Assembly (NCBI RefSeq): GCF_900115805.1
Contig: NZ_FOXU01000009.1
Span: 1 to 64,000, forward strand
From: Psychrobacillus psychrotolerans
Lineage (GTDB): Bacteria; Bacillota; Bacilli; Bacillales_A; Planococcaceae
Length of the DNA stretch: 64,000 bases
Direction of reading: 5' to 3'
Below, one piece after another: positions 33,985 to 42,584 of this stretch. Position numbers and translations under genes: made by a program. Numbering within the stretch: position 1 is the first letter of the stretch; every line of letters starts with the position of its first letter. The notes under the pieces were generated by a model. That model was not told where the DNA came from, made no database searches, and worked only from the letters and a program-made list of their open reading frames with translations.

Positions 33985-34951
33985 TACAAACGTAAAAGAG
34001 TATAACCCGCAAGTTTCAAATGCAAAAAGTCGTCTTACATGGCTGTGGTCCGAATACAGTGTCATAATTGCATTCATTATTATTTTTATCGCATCTTCTA
34101 TTATGAACCCAAGATTCCTTGATATTAATAACCAACTCAACATACTAATGCAGGTTTCTATTATCGGAATTGTAGCGTTAGGTATGACAGTCGTTATGCT
34201 GTCAGGTGGTATCGACTTGTCGGTTGGATCAGTGTTAGCGTTAGTTGGTGTCATGACTGTTTTAGCGTTAAATGCTTCAGGGAGTATATTGATTGGAATT
34301 TTTACTGCATTAGTAGTTGGTTCCTTTGCAGGATTCTTGAATGGATTAATGGTTGCAAAAGGAAGGATTGCCTCCTTTATCGCTACATTGGGAATGATGG
34401 CAGCAGCGCGCTCCATTGCGTTGTATATTGCAGAGGGTGGAAGCGTTTCAGGAGAAGTGAAGGGGTTTACTGCCATCGCGAATAATGATTTATGGATATT
34501 TGATTATCCCGTCATTATTTTCTTCGCTATGACTGCATTGGTTTATATTTTGATGCACAAAACGAGATTTGGAAGATATGTGTATGCACTGGGAAGTAAT
34601 GAAAAAGCTGCCATGCTTTCCGCAATTCGAGTGGACCGTATTAAAATTGCTGTCTATAGTTTGGCGGGGTTATTAGTAAGTGTTGCGGCAATTATTGAGA
34701 CATCACGCTTGAATTCTATTTCATCCTCAAGCTCAGGAGTTCAATACGAATTAGATGCGATTGCTGCCGTTATAATAGGTGGTACTAGAATGACAGGTGG
34801 TCGTGGTAAGATTATTGGTACACTTTTCGGAGTACTGATTTTAGGTATTCTGAATAATATGATGAATTTAATGAACGTATCTCCGTACCTACAAGGGTTT
34901 GTAAAAGGACTAATCATAATTATTGCTGTAGTATTCCAAAAAAGAGAGTAG
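33977..34951 (+). CDS. Sugar ABC transporter permease (RbsC-like)
   Basis: A 324-residue permease with 8-10 helices. The RbsC signatures GMTVVMLSGGIDLSVGSVLAL and GSNEKAAMLSAIRVDRIKIAVY are present, as is GGTRMTGGRGKIIGTLFGVLILGILNN. It should form a homodimer with the RbsA-like ATPase. TTG 33977 is chosen because GGGAGG lies 9 nt upstream; it overlaps the ATPase gene by 8 nt. The longer frame from 33911 lacks a ribosome site. Confidence 0.93.
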   Translation: MANTNVKEYNPQVSNAKSRLTWLWSEYSVIIAFIIIFIASSIMNPRFLDINNQLNILMQVSIIGIVALGMTVVMLSGGIDLSVGSVLALVGVMTVLALNASGSILIGIFTALVVGSFAGFLNGLMVAKGRIASFIATLGMMAAARSIALYIAEGGSVSGEVKGFTAIANNDLWIFDYPVIIFFAMTALVYILMHKTRFGRYVYALGSNEKAAMLSAIRVDRIKIAVYSLAGLLVSVAAIIETSRLNSISSSSSGVQYELDAIAAVIIGGTRMTGGRGKIIGTLFGVLILGILNNMMNLMNVSPYLQGFVKGLIIIIAVVFQKRE

Positions 34952-34961
34952 GAGTAATCAT

Positions 34962-35996
34962 ATGGGGATAAAGGTAGGTATTATTGGATGTGGGTCGATT
35001 ACTAAATTGCGCCATGCACCAGAATATAAAGCAAATCCATTCGTAGACGAAATCGTTTTTTATGATCGAAATCCTGAGCGAGCAGAGGCTTTAGCGGTCA
35101 TGTTTGATGGGATAATAGAGCAAGATGTAGATAAATTATTAACAGATCCCATGATTCAAGTAATTAGTGATTGTTCTTCGAATGAATCTCATCATATATT
35201 TTCAACAAAAGCACTATTAAACGGGAAGCACGTTCTGTGTGAAAAACCAATCTCTCTTACGATTGAACATGCAAAAGAAATACTGGATGCCCAAAAGAAA
35301 TCCGGGAAAAAGTTTATGGTAGATCACAATCAACGTTTTACTCGTGCGCATCAAAAGGCAAAAGAAATCATACAAAGTAAAGAGCTTGGTAAAGTGCTGA
35401 CTTTCAGAACGACGTTTGGACACTCAGGACCAGAACAATGGGGTATTAATAAATCTAATTCCACCTGGTTTTTTCAAAAGGAGCGTTCGGGCCTAGGTGT
35501 TGCTGGAGATTTAGGAATCCATAAGATAGATTTATTGCATTATTTATTAGATGATGAAATGGAACAGGTAAGTGCCTTCCAGGGAGCACTAGACAAAGTA
35601 GATGAAAACAACGAACCAATAGAAGTATGCGATAATATCGTATGTAGTTTAAAAACGAAAAAAGGACGTATAGGTACTGCTGCATTCTCTTGGACGTATT
35701 ACGGAGAAGAAGATAATAGCACTATTATCTACTGTGAAAAAGGTATTGTGAAAATCTATCATAGTGATCAGCACCAATTAGAAGTAATTACGAAAGATGG
35801 AGAGAAGGTACAATACCAACTAGAGAATATCCAAACGAATAACAACCAAACAAACAGTGGGGTAATCGATGCCTTTATCGAAAGCATCCGTATGGATCAG
35901 ACTCCGCTTGTTACTGGAGAAGATGCACTTCTTGCTCTAAAAGTTATTTTAGGTATTATAGAAGCAGCTGAAACAAATACGGTTGTGATGATATAA
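34962..35996 (+). CDS. Gfo/Idh/MocA-family oxidoreductase
   Basis: A 344-residue NAD(P)-dependent sugar dehydrogenase. Rossmann start VGIIGCGSITKLRHAPEYKA, the EKP motif in HVLCEKPISLTIEHA (~90-104), and a C-terminal alpha-beta domain with GDLGIHKIDLLHYLL supplying the catalytic Asp/His region. Family members oxidise cyclitols or sugars at C2/C3. It is the last gene of the operon (10 nt after the permease) and with the TIM-barrel isomerase suggests oxidation then epimerisation or dehydration of the imported sugar (inference). Confidence 0.92.
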   Translation: MGIKVGIIGCGSITKLRHAPEYKANPFVDEIVFYDRNPERAEALAVMFDGIIEQDVDKLLTDPMIQVISDCSSNESHHIFSTKALLNGKHVLCEKPISLTIEHAKEILDAQKKSGKKFMVDHNQRFTRAHQKAKEIIQSKELGKVLTFRTTFGHSGPEQWGINKSNSTWFFQKERSGLGVAGDLGIHKIDLLHYLLDDEMEQVSAFQGALDKVDENNEPIEVCDNIVCSLKTKKGRIGTAAFSWTYYGEEDNSTIIYCEKGIVKIYHSDQHQLEVITKDGEKVQYQLENIQTNNNQTNSGVIDAFIESIRMDQTPLVTGEDALLALKVILGIIEAAETNTVVMI

Positions 35997-36030
35997 AGTA
36001 CAAGGATGAAATTAAAAATTTTACAATAAA

Positions 36031-36069
36031 CAAAGCCTTTTTCTGACTGAACAGAAAAAGGCTTTTTTA
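36031..36069 (+). terminator. Terminator of the sugar ABC operon
   Basis: AAAGCCTTTTTCTG and CAGAAAAAGGCTTT pair across a short loop before a T run. Confidence 0.9.
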
Positions 36070-36078
36070 ATATCATGA

Positions 36079-36183
36079 CTTTCCTTCGATAGCTTTTCAG
36101 ATCCACTACCCACTTTTGAAATAGGAATTCATACTAAAGAGGAGGAAGTAAATGCAGCATCTTTACTAAAAAGTGATGTTTAA
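36079..36183 (+). pseudogene. Possible coding remnant (C-terminal fragment)
   Basis: After the terminator, an open stretch with no start reads ...DPLPTFEIGIHTKEEEVNA and on to ASLLKSDV then stop. It looks like protein sequence (charged helix with a hydrophobic face) but has no promoter, start or upstream part, and its stop overlaps the end of the marR gene. Could be the tail of a lost gene. Not assigned to a family. Confidence 0.3.
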
Positions 36184-36623
36184 TTCTTGTCCGATGAATA
36201 AAATAGTTTTGTCTGCAGAACTTCTAATGCATGTTCAATATCATCTAAATCTTCTATTGAAGCATTTTCTATTCGCTTTAGAAAACGAGATTCTATAGTT
36301 GCAAAAGCTTCGTTCATCATGGCTTCTCCATCATTTGAAAGACGAATATATTGTTTTCGTCGATCTTCAGTATCATTTATCTTTTCAATTAAGTTCTTAT
36401 TACTTAACTTACTGAGCTCACGACTCGTGTTTGGCATAGACATGTTTTGACAATCGTTAATTTCACTGGGAGTCACAGGTTGACTAACTGATATATATTC
36501 AAGAATATTATATTGGGTCTGCGAGATTGAATGTGACTTTGCGTTTTTTGTCAATTCCTGTGTAACTCGATGAACAGAAGATGTAAATGATACTAATTTA
36601 TAAAAAAGAGCATTTTTGTCCAT
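36180..36623 (-). CDS. MarR-family transcriptional regulator
   Basis: A 147-residue dimeric winged-helix repressor: ISQTQYNILEYISVSQPVTPSEI, then recognition helix region MPNTSRELSKLSNKNLIEKINDTEDRRKQYIRLS (wing DRRKQ) and a C-terminal dimer helix. ATG 36632 is preceded by nothing useful; GAGGTGAGG fits ATG 36623. Divergent from a flavodoxin-fold oxidoreductase, with two TTATCA palindromes between, so it most likely represses that gene and itself and responds to quinones or electrophiles (family inference). Confidence 0.92.
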   Translation of the reverse strand: MDKNALFYKLVSFTSSVHRVTQELTKNAKSHSISQTQYNILEYISVSQPVTPSEINDCQNMSMPNTSRELSKLSNKNLIEKINDTEDRRKQYIRLSNDGEAMMNEAFATIESRFLKRIENASIEDLDDIEHALEVLQTKLFYSSDKN

Positions 36624-36671
36624 TTTCCTCACCTCTTATAGACAAGGTAACAAAGATATTGTCAAAAAACA

Positions 36672-36689
36672 ATTATCATTTGATAATTA
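36672..36689. promoter_or_regulatory. MarR operator 1
   Basis: ATTATCATTTGATAAT, a perfect palindrome between the marR start and the oxidoreductase promoter region, 49 bp before marR. Confidence 0.7.
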
Positions 36690-36712
36690 AAATTCCACAT
36701 GCTATTATTTAG

Positions 36713-36726
36713 TTATCAAATGATAA
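36713..36726. promoter_or_regulatory. MarR operator 2
   Basis: TTATCAAATGATAA, a perfect palindrome with the same half-sites as operator 1, centred 41 bp further right and 14 bp before the oxidoreductase start, where bound repressor would block initiation. Confidence 0.7.
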
Positions 36727-36740
36727 TAAAGAGGTGCGTT

Positions 36741-37328
36741 ATGAAGTTGCTGCTAATTTACACATATCCAAACCACAATAGCTTAAACTATACTTTTTTA
36801 CAAAATGTAATTAGGGGAAGTAACGAAAACCCCAAGGTAAAGGACTTACAAGTTTTAGATTTATATGAAGAAAAATTTAATCCACTTCTAGTGTTCAATG
36901 AACAAAAGCGAAGACGTGATATGCATACTGATCCTAGTCTTGAAAAATATAGGGAACAATTTATGTGGGCTGACAAGATTGTTTTTATCTATCCGATTTG
37001 GTGGGGAAGACCACCCGCAATGCTATTAGGGTATGTAGATCAATTATTTTCTTCTAATTTTGCCTATAAAGATAAGAAGGGACTTTTCCCGGAAGGACTA
37101 TTGAAAGGGAAGTCCGTGGTATGTGTGTCTACCATGAAGGGGCCAGCTAACTATCCATTTCTTTGGTTAAACAATGCCCACAAAATTCTAATGAAAAGAG
37201 CCTTATTTAATTTTGTGGGTATCAAGAAAGTTAAGTTCTTTGAGTTTGGAAATATGGAAAGTCCAAAGGGAAATCAAAAGAAAAAGCTAGAAAAAGTCTA
37301 TAATTATTTTAAAAAGATAGAGCACTAA
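36741..37328 (+). CDS. NAD(P)H-dependent oxidoreductase, flavodoxin-like (quinone reductase type)
   Basis: A 195-residue flavoprotein of the YwrO/KefF/MdaB family: opening KLLLIYTYPNHNSLNYTFLQ, FMN/FAD-binding FIYPIWWGRPPAMLLGYVDQLFSSNFAY, and a later VVCVSTMKGPANYP loop. These enzymes reduce quinones by two electrons in the cytosol, avoiding radical formation. AGAGGTG precedes ATG 36741; the longer frame from 36699 has no ribosome site and overlaps the operator. Controlled by the divergent MarR (inference from two matching operators). Confidence 0.9.
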   Translation: MKLLLIYTYPNHNSLNYTFLQNVIRGSNENPKVKDLQVLDLYEEKFNPLLVFNEQKRRRDMHTDPSLEKYREQFMWADKIVFIYPIWWGRPPAMLLGYVDQLFSSNFAYKDKKGLFPEGLLKGKSVVCVSTMKGPANYPFLWLNNAHKILMKRALFNFVGIKKVKFFEFGNMESPKGNQKKKLEKVYNYFKKIEH

Positions 37329-37366
37329 GAAACCAAATCCTTTTTTAACCGAGAAAATCTAAAGAA

Positions 37367-37402
37367 TTTAAAGGAGATTAGAACACTCTAATCTCCTTTA
37401 AC
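37367..37402. terminator. Hairpin after the oxidoreductase gene
   Basis: TAAAGGAGATTAG and CTAATCTCCTTTA form a 13-bp stem with a 6-nt loop. There is no T run to the right, but symmetric A/T flanks may serve. Confidence 0.65.
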
Positions 37403-37461
37403 ATCTACCATAAACCACATTCCTCACATTTTTCGGAAGCTACACCAATTAAAAACTTCAC

Positions 37462-37735
37462 TTAACATCCGCAATTGTCAGTTACTCTACCATCTTGGGC
37501 TAGTGCTGAAACTGGAAAGTTCATTGCTTGCCATGCTGCAATACCCCCGGTCAACTCTTTAACTTGATAATCCTTTTCTAATAAGACCTTCGCTACTTTG
37601 GCAGCGGTATTGCACCAGACATCCTAGTAATATTAACGATCAAGTAATTCTTGTTCTGGTATTCTATTCGCATCTCTAATGATCAAGCTTCTTACATGAA
37701 CAGGACCGTTTTTTACATAGATAAAATTTATCCAT
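37462..37735 (-). pseudogene. Broken rhodanese-domain gene
   Basis: Read leftward, the last ~50 codons give WCNTAAKVAKVLLEKDYQ and VKELTGGIAAWQAMNFPV, then a Cys-rich end TDNCGC: the C-terminal half of a rhodanese domain with its GGIAAW motif. Upstream, other frames give VRSLIIRDANRIPEQELLDR before a stop, the domain's N-terminal half. The two halves are out of frame, a stop (TAG) falls just before the active-site loop, and the catalytic CxxGxRS loop is gone. A good ribosome site (GGAGGTG, 37745-37751) remains. Sulfurtransferase function is lost. Confidence 0.75.
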
Positions 37736-37835
37736 TCTAAATTTCACCTCCAGTTTTAGAGAAGTTTAAGTGTGAAAAAACTTAGTTATACTATAGGAAA
37801 TTATCATGGATTTTTTAGAACAGGAGATAGTAGAC

Positions 37836-38078
37836 GTGAAAGAATTCAAAGTTACGTACTTTTTTGATGAAGATCATTATATTAGAAGGTTCATCTATGC
37901 CGAGTCCCAAGAAAAAGTGGAAGAACTAATTCAAAATGAGCGGGATGGATATATTTCATTTACAGATAGCAGAGAGATATATCATGAACTAAATACGAGG
38001 AGAGTTCGAGTGACTCAAATAGCAGAATATCACCGAATAGATAAAACGAAAAAAGCATCAGGGATTGATAAAATCTGA
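37836..38078 (+). CDS. Small hypothetical protein
   Basis: About 80 residues: KEFKVTYFFDEDHYIRRFI, then a helix (SQEKVEELIQNERDGY) and a charged end. It looks like a small alpha-beta fold with no membrane segment. ATG 37806 is also in frame. GTG 37836 is preferred because AGGAGA lies 8 nt before it and a TATACT box at ~37788 would place the transcript start almost on 37806. A terminator overlaps the stop codon. Family not recognised. Confidence 0.65.
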   Translation: MKEFKVTYFFDEDHYIRRFIYAESQEKVEELIQNERDGYISFTDSREIYHELNTRRVRVTQIAEYHRIDKTKKASGIDKI

Positions 38079-38087
38079 TGCTTTTAC
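38049..38087 (+). terminator. Terminator of the small gene
   Basis: AAAAGCATCAG and CTGATGCTTTT form an 11-bp stem over a GGATTGATAAAAT loop; the left arm lies in the last codons. Confidence 0.85.
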
Positions 38088-38141
38088 TTTTAAAATAGAA
38101 TTTTCAACCACTTTTATGATTGACCTTATGATATAGCATCA

Positions 38142-39464
38142 TCACTCTAAAGTATGTTTCTGAAGGATCAATGGCTTTCTTTTCATTACAAATAATCCAT
38201 AACCAATTGCAGTACCTACAAGTGAAGGAATAATCCACCCGAGACCAAGTTCTGCGAATGGAAGATAGCCCATATAGATATCAAAGATTCCAAATTTTAT
38301 TCCAAATGCTTTTAATCCATCATATACAGCGATTATTCCAGTTAGCGTGATTGCTCCAATGTAGACATAGGGAGACCCTCCAAATAGCGGGTGAAAAAAA
38401 GATAATACGATTAATACGATCGTTAGGGAATATGTAGCTACCAAAAACGGAACACTTACAGATAAAATGGTGTTTAGTCCAAAATTGGCAAAAACAAAAC
38501 TAATGATCGTAAAGAACAAAGTAATTTTTTTATAGCTAGCTTTCGGCAATAAAGAATGAAAATAATTCCCGCAAGCAGAAACTAAACCTACGCAAGTAGT
38601 GAAGCAGGCTAATACAAAAATAACTCCTAATAGCAAATTTCCCCATTGACCAAACAATAAGGAAGAAGCTGACGAAAGGAGCACGCTCCCGTTTTCAAAT
38701 GCCCCAACCCCAGCCATTTCTACTCCAATGTAACCAAGAGAACAATACACAACAGCAAGTAGGGACCCAGCTAGTAAACCAGCTTTAAGCATTTCTCTTC
38801 TCATCATTTTCCCCTCTGAAACACCTTGCTGCTTTAAGGTAGTTAAAATGACAATTCCAAATGCAAGAGCGGCAAGTGCATCCATTGTATTGTAACCTTC
38901 CAAAAATCCTTTCAAAAATGGGAACTGTTGATATTCTAGTGTCGAAGGACCTAACGAACTATTTTTTAATTGCATAAATCCTGTTACAACTAATACGACC
39001 ATACTCAGCAATAAAAGTGGCGTAATAGTTTTCCCCATAAGGTCTACCATTTTGCTTTGGTTTAAACTAACTAAAAATACAAGAAGAAAGAACACAGCTG
39101 TAAAACCAAATAAAGCAACGGAAGAATCCGCGATAAACGGTTTAAACCCCATTTCATAAGCAAGTGTTGCATTACGGGGGATACCTAGAAACGGTCCTAT
39201 CGACAAATAAACAATAACCGTAAATACTAAACCAAAAATAGGATGGACCCGACCAGCTAGCGTACGAGCGCCGCCTTTAACAAAAGAAAGTGCAGTTAAC
39301 ACAAGAAGTGGAAGACCCACTGCAGTTACGATAAATCCAGCAATAGCGAGTGGAAAGTTTGTGCCGGCATTTGCACCTAAAAATGGTGGGAAGATAAGAT
39401 TACCAGCTCCAAAAAACATCGAAAATAACATTAGACCTACAAATAGTGTTCTAGACTTATTCAT
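38142..39464 (-). CDS. brnQ: Branched-chain amino acid:cation symporter BrnQ
   Basis: A 440-residue LIV-II carrier with about 12 helices: SRTLFVGLMLFSMFFGAGNLIFPPFLG at the start, GIPRNATLAYEMG, and YNTMDALAALAFGIVILTTLKQQG. It imports isoleucine, leucine and valine with Na+ or H+. A longer frame begins at 39614 inside the T-box leader, but GGAG fits ATG 39464 and this gives the family's normal N-terminus. Control by an isoleucine-type T-box upstream matches the role. Confidence 0.95.
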   Translation of the reverse strand: MNKSRTLFVGLMLFSMFFGAGNLIFPPFLGANAGTNFPLAIAGFIVTAVGLPLLVLTALSFVKGGARTLAGRVHPIFGLVFTVIVYLSIGPFLGIPRNATLAYEMGFKPFIADSSVALFGFTAVFFLLVFLVSLNQSKMVDLMGKTITPLLLLSMVVLVVTGFMQLKNSSLGPSTLEYQQFPFLKGFLEGYNTMDALAALAFGIVILTTLKQQGVSEGKMMRREMLKAGLLAGSLLAVVYCSLGYIGVEMAGVGAFENGSVLLSSASSLLFGQWGNLLLGVIFVLACFTTCVGLVSACGNYFHSLLPKASYKKITLFFTIISFVFANFGLNTILSVSVPFLVATYSLTIVLIVLSFFHPLFGGSPYVYIGAITLTGIIAVYDGLKAFGIKFGIFDIYMGYLPFAELGLGWIIPSLVGTAIGYGLFVMKRKPLILQKHTLE

Positions 39465-39514
39465 TTCATTCACTCCTTCAATATAATGATCCATATTCAG
39501 TGAAAAATAGGCAC

Positions 39515-39790
39515 AAAAAAAACTCGCCCCTATAAAAAGGGACGAGATTACTCGCGATACCACCCTAATTCCGGAAATTTGTCTTTCACAAAAATTCCGG
39601 CACTCAGTCAACATACTATCATACGTGATCCCAAGGTAACGGAGGATAAACCGGCAAAATTTACAAGAAGTTCAATTTTGCTTCTCAGAGATGATTTCAA
39701 AAAAGGACTTAAACATCGACTTTCAGCATACGTCGACTCTCTACAGATTAAGTGACCATTCGTACTTATTCTCTTCAACGAATTTGGATT
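39515..39790 (-). promoter_or_regulatory. T-box riboswitch, isoleucine specifier
   Basis: Read leftward: an AGTA motif in the 5' side of stem I (~39770); GAAATCATC at ~39690-39698, giving ATC (Ile) in the specifier loop; the T-box AATTAGGGTGGTATCGC (39554-39570); then a terminator whose arms are CTCGTCCCTTTTT and AGGGGCGAG with a T run (to ~39517). Uncharged tRNA-Ile should favour the antiterminator and switch on brnQ. Confidence 0.93.
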
Positions 39791-39798
39791 TGTTTAAT

Positions 39799-39827
39799 AG
39801 CTTACCAACAGAAAAATGAATTGTCAA
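39799..39827 (-). promoter_or_regulatory. Promoter of the brnQ T-box leader
   Basis: Read leftward: TTGACA (39827-39822), 17 nt, TAAGCT (39804-39799). The perfect -35 and correct spacing place the start near 39792, at the beginning of T-box stem I. The -10 is weak. Confidence 0.55.
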
Positions 39828-40212
39828 TATAGTGGGAAAGTTTTACACCCTCAAGTAACTGTGAAGGGAATATAAGACACAGAAAAAGTCATCGTAGAGC
39901 AGACTTATTGAAGTGTCTTAGCATTGTTTATTTTATTTGAGAAAGTTTTATCTATTTGAGTGGTGTGTTTTGAAGACTATCAATCCAGTGGAAAGGTAAT
40001 ATTAAAATTAACAATGATTGGATAATAAATATTTTCACGTTATAATTGGATAGTCAAAAAGTAATTTTGAATAAGTTTAGAGATGAGTTAAAATACCTCT
40101 ATTTTTAGTTTTTCTTATTTTTTACATACTTGTTTAGTCTTGTTTATTGAACTTGTTAATAATAGAACCTTAAATTTTTCTGATAGAAGTCCGATGAGAA
40201 TGGAGCAAGATA
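39828..40212. other. Gap between brnQ leader and the TPR-GGDEF gene
   Basis: 385 bp, very AT-rich, no open frame worth calling. It should hold the promoter for the GGDEF gene (a TTGAAC box near 40148 and TAATAATAG after it is one option). The ribosome site for that gene is weak (TGGAG, ~40201). No repeats or hairpins of note. Confidence 0.4.
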
Positions 40213-41628
40213 ATGGGGAAAGAATTGTTAAGTAGTTTGCAGACAGAAGTTACCCAGTTACGAGCTGAAGGGAAATACCAAGAAACAATTGAAAAAGCAA
40301 ACGAGCTGTTGGAGATTGGGACCTTATATAATGATTACAAATCAATGCTTATTGCTCATATCAATCAGGCTGCTTCTTATTATTCCATTGGAGATATTGA
40401 GGAAGCTTTTGCAAGTATGGAGCAGTACGAGGAAATTACACAAGTACATGGTGACGATGCGGACTATCTGCAATTATATAATATCTTGTTCTTGTTATAT
40501 GAATTTAACAAACAGTATGTCCTTGCGAAAGAAACTCTGCAAAAAAGTATGCATCTAGCAGAGCAATTAAAGAAGTATAATATTTTGAGCAATGCCTATA
40601 GTAATTATAGTCATGTGTGCATCAAACTAGAGGAGTATGAAGAAGCATTAGACGTGGCAAAAAAAGGGTTAGCTGCTGCAAAGCTACATGAGCCAAACAC
40701 CCCTGTACTAGAAGTAAGGGTAATGTTTAATATAGCTCATGCCTACATTAACTTAAACCTTTTGGAAGATGCGAACCTAATAATGGTTGAAATGGAACAG
40801 AAAAATGTGTTCGATTCATTTGTAAGAGAGCGTGCACAGTTCCAATTATTAAAAGGAGAATGGCTAAGAAAGAAAAAAGCATATAAAGAGGCTTTTCAAG
40901 CATATTCTACTGCAAAGGAAATTGTAAATACTTATCAGGATGTCTATTTGTTAAAGACCATTCAAGAAAAACGTTTAAAAACGAGCGAATTAATGGAAGA
41001 CTTTCATTTATCTTATCAAGTCCAAAAAGAATACATAAACCTTCTAAATATTATTAATGAGCGAGAAATTGCTTATAAGGCTATTAAATTAAATGTAAAA
41101 CACCAATTATCCAAAATACAGAAAAAAGCAGAATTAGATTATCTAACTGGTTTGTGTAATAGAGGTTATTTGAGTGAACTGGCAACAACTTGGCTCAGGG
41201 ATGTGAAAGAAATGAAAACGCCAATTAGCTGTATTGCCTTCGATTTGGATGGATTCAAGGCGGTTAACGATGTACATGGACACTTAATGGGTGACAAAGT
41301 TATTCGTGAAGTAGGAAAGGTGTGCAAAAGCGCATTAAGCCCTGATTTCGTCATTGGACGTTATGGAGGGGATGAATTTGTGGTACTTGGAAGAAGCTCA
41401 TTAGATGAAACAGTGAAGCTTGCGAATGTATTGAAAGAAGTTATGTCAGGCATGAGAATAGTTGTAAATGAGCAGTCTATAACAATAGCAGCTAGCTTTG
41501 GTGTTTCTTCTACAGAAGATGATTCACTTAATTCCTTTGATGAGCTTTTTCATATGGCTGACATGCGTCTTTATAATGCAAAACAAAATGGCAAGAATCA
41601 GGTATACGCAGGTAACATAAAGGTTTGA
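40213..41628 (+). CDS. TPR-GGDEF diguanylate cyclase
   Basis: A 471-residue cytosolic protein without membrane helices. Residues ~5-285 are TPR-like helical repeats (QETIEKANELLEIG; NAYSNYSHVCIKLEEYEEALDVAKKGL), then a helical linker and a GGDEF domain with DYLTGLCNRGYL, DLDGFKAVNDVHGH and the intact active site GRYGGDEFVVLG. It should make cyclic di-GMP under control of a protein or peptide partner bound by the TPRs. Second GGDEF protein in the window; no EAL or HD-GYP partner is present. Confidence 0.93.
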   Translation: MGKELLSSLQTEVTQLRAEGKYQETIEKANELLEIGTLYNDYKSMLIAHINQAASYYSIGDIEEAFASMEQYEEITQVHGDDADYLQLYNILFLLYEFNKQYVLAKETLQKSMHLAEQLKKYNILSNAYSNYSHVCIKLEEYEEALDVAKKGLAAAKLHEPNTPVLEVRVMFNIAHAYINLNLLEDANLIMVEMEQKNVFDSFVRERAQFQLLKGEWLRKKKAYKEAFQAYSTAKEIVNTYQDVYLLKTIQEKRLKTSELMEDFHLSYQVQKEYINLLNIINEREIAYKAIKLNVKHQLSKIQKKAELDYLTGLCNRGYLSELATTWLRDVKEMKTPISCIAFDLDGFKAVNDVHGHLMGDKVIREVGKVCKSALSPDFVIGRYGGDEFVVLGRSSLDETVKLANVLKEVMSGMRIVVNEQSITIAASFGVSSTEDDSLNSFDELFHMADMRLYNAKQNGKNQVYAGNIKV

Positions 41629-41637
41629 CCAATTAAA

Positions 41638-41690
41638 CAAAGGGACAAGATAGGTGAATGAACTTCACTGTCTTGTCCCCTTTGTTATTT
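41638..41690. terminator. Bidirectional terminator
   Basis: AAAGGGACAAGATAGGTGAA and TTCACTGTCTTGTCCCCTTT pair with one G-T and a bulge. The palindrome serves the converging GGDEF and DHFR-like genes; it starts ACAAAGGGAC, similar to ends of other palindromes in this window. Confidence 0.85.
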
Positions 41691-42218
41691 CTTCACTTCA
41701 TAATGAAGCTCAGCAAATTGGTTAAAACGATTAATACTCTTTAGAGTAAGCTCCGTCTCAAAATCCACTTCTTTAAACAAGGGAATTCCTTTTCCGATTA
41801 GCACTGGGGACACTGTAATAATCATTTCATCCACTAATTTATCGTTAATGAATGAGTGGATTAAATCTCCTCCGCCCATTACCCAAATATTTTTTCCTTC
41901 TTTATTTTTTAATTGATTCGTAAAGTCGACTACATTTTCACTAAAGAATTTGACGTTCTCATTATCCTTACTAACGGTTCTAGAGAAAACATAGCATTCC
42001 TTACCTTCATAAGGGAAGCTTTCTGATTCTTGTTCGAGAAGCCAGTCGTATGTGCGTCTACCCATTATTACAGTATCTACCGTGTCATAGAATTCAGAAT
42101 ATCCATTATCACCTTCACCTTCCACATTAAATAACCACTCTAAAGAGTCATCCTCTGTTGCAATATACCCGTCTAAGCTTGTGGCAATGAACAATACAAT
42201 TTTTCTTTTTTTAATCAT
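41685..42218 (-). CDS. Dihydrofolate reductase-like (RibD C-terminal domain) protein
   Basis: A 177-residue cytosolic protein of the YyaP/YwjB family: FIATSLDGYIATEDDSLEWLF at the start, TVIMGRRTYDWLLEQ, IWVMGGGDLIHSFI and DEMIITVSPVLIGKGIPLF. This is the RibD C-terminal/DHFR fold binding NADPH. The true reaction is unknown and members do not replace FolA. AAGGAG precedes ATG 42218. Monocistronic. Confidence 0.9.
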   Translation of the reverse strand: MIKKRKIVLFIATSLDGYIATEDDSLEWLFNVEGEGDNGYSEFYDTVDTVIMGRRTYDWLLEQESESFPYEGKECYVFSRTVSKDNENVKFFSENVVDFTNQLKNKEGKNIWVMGGGDLIHSFINDKLVDEMIITVSPVLIGKGIPLFKEVDFETELTLKSINRFNQFAELHYEVKK

Positions 42219-42584
42219 AATAAACTCCTTTAGTTAGATCTCTAGAGAGACCAGGATCAAACAGGTCGAAGATAAGAAAATTCTGGTCATGGCTCTTACC
42301 CTGTGTAAGATACAACTCAGAAACAATTCCAAGTAGTGTTGAAGTTGTGTGTTACACAGGGAGCATATTTTAGTCCCATCATACAATACTTTCTGGAAAT
42401 AATCCTTTTAAACTTGTCGCTTCAAATTTTTCATCCCATAAAAGGGTGATTTTTTATGGAAGAAATAATCGAATCATTAAGTTTTAAAAGAAAAATGTTA
42501 GAAGTGAATTTTTTTAGGGAAAAGAAATATTAAGAAGAAAAATAGGAAGGTGAATGTTTCAACCTTTTCCAATTTTATATGAAA
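42219..42584. other. Gene-free region with a palindromic element
   Basis: 366 bp. Its centre (42299-42361) is an imperfect palindrome whose ends are CCCTGTGTAA and TTACACAGGG, each followed inward by CAACT(T/C) (GTTGTG on the other side). The right third is AT-rich and includes short runs resembling a decayed coding start (AAGGGTGATTTTTTATGG) without an open frame. Nothing else is seen. Confidence 0.5.
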
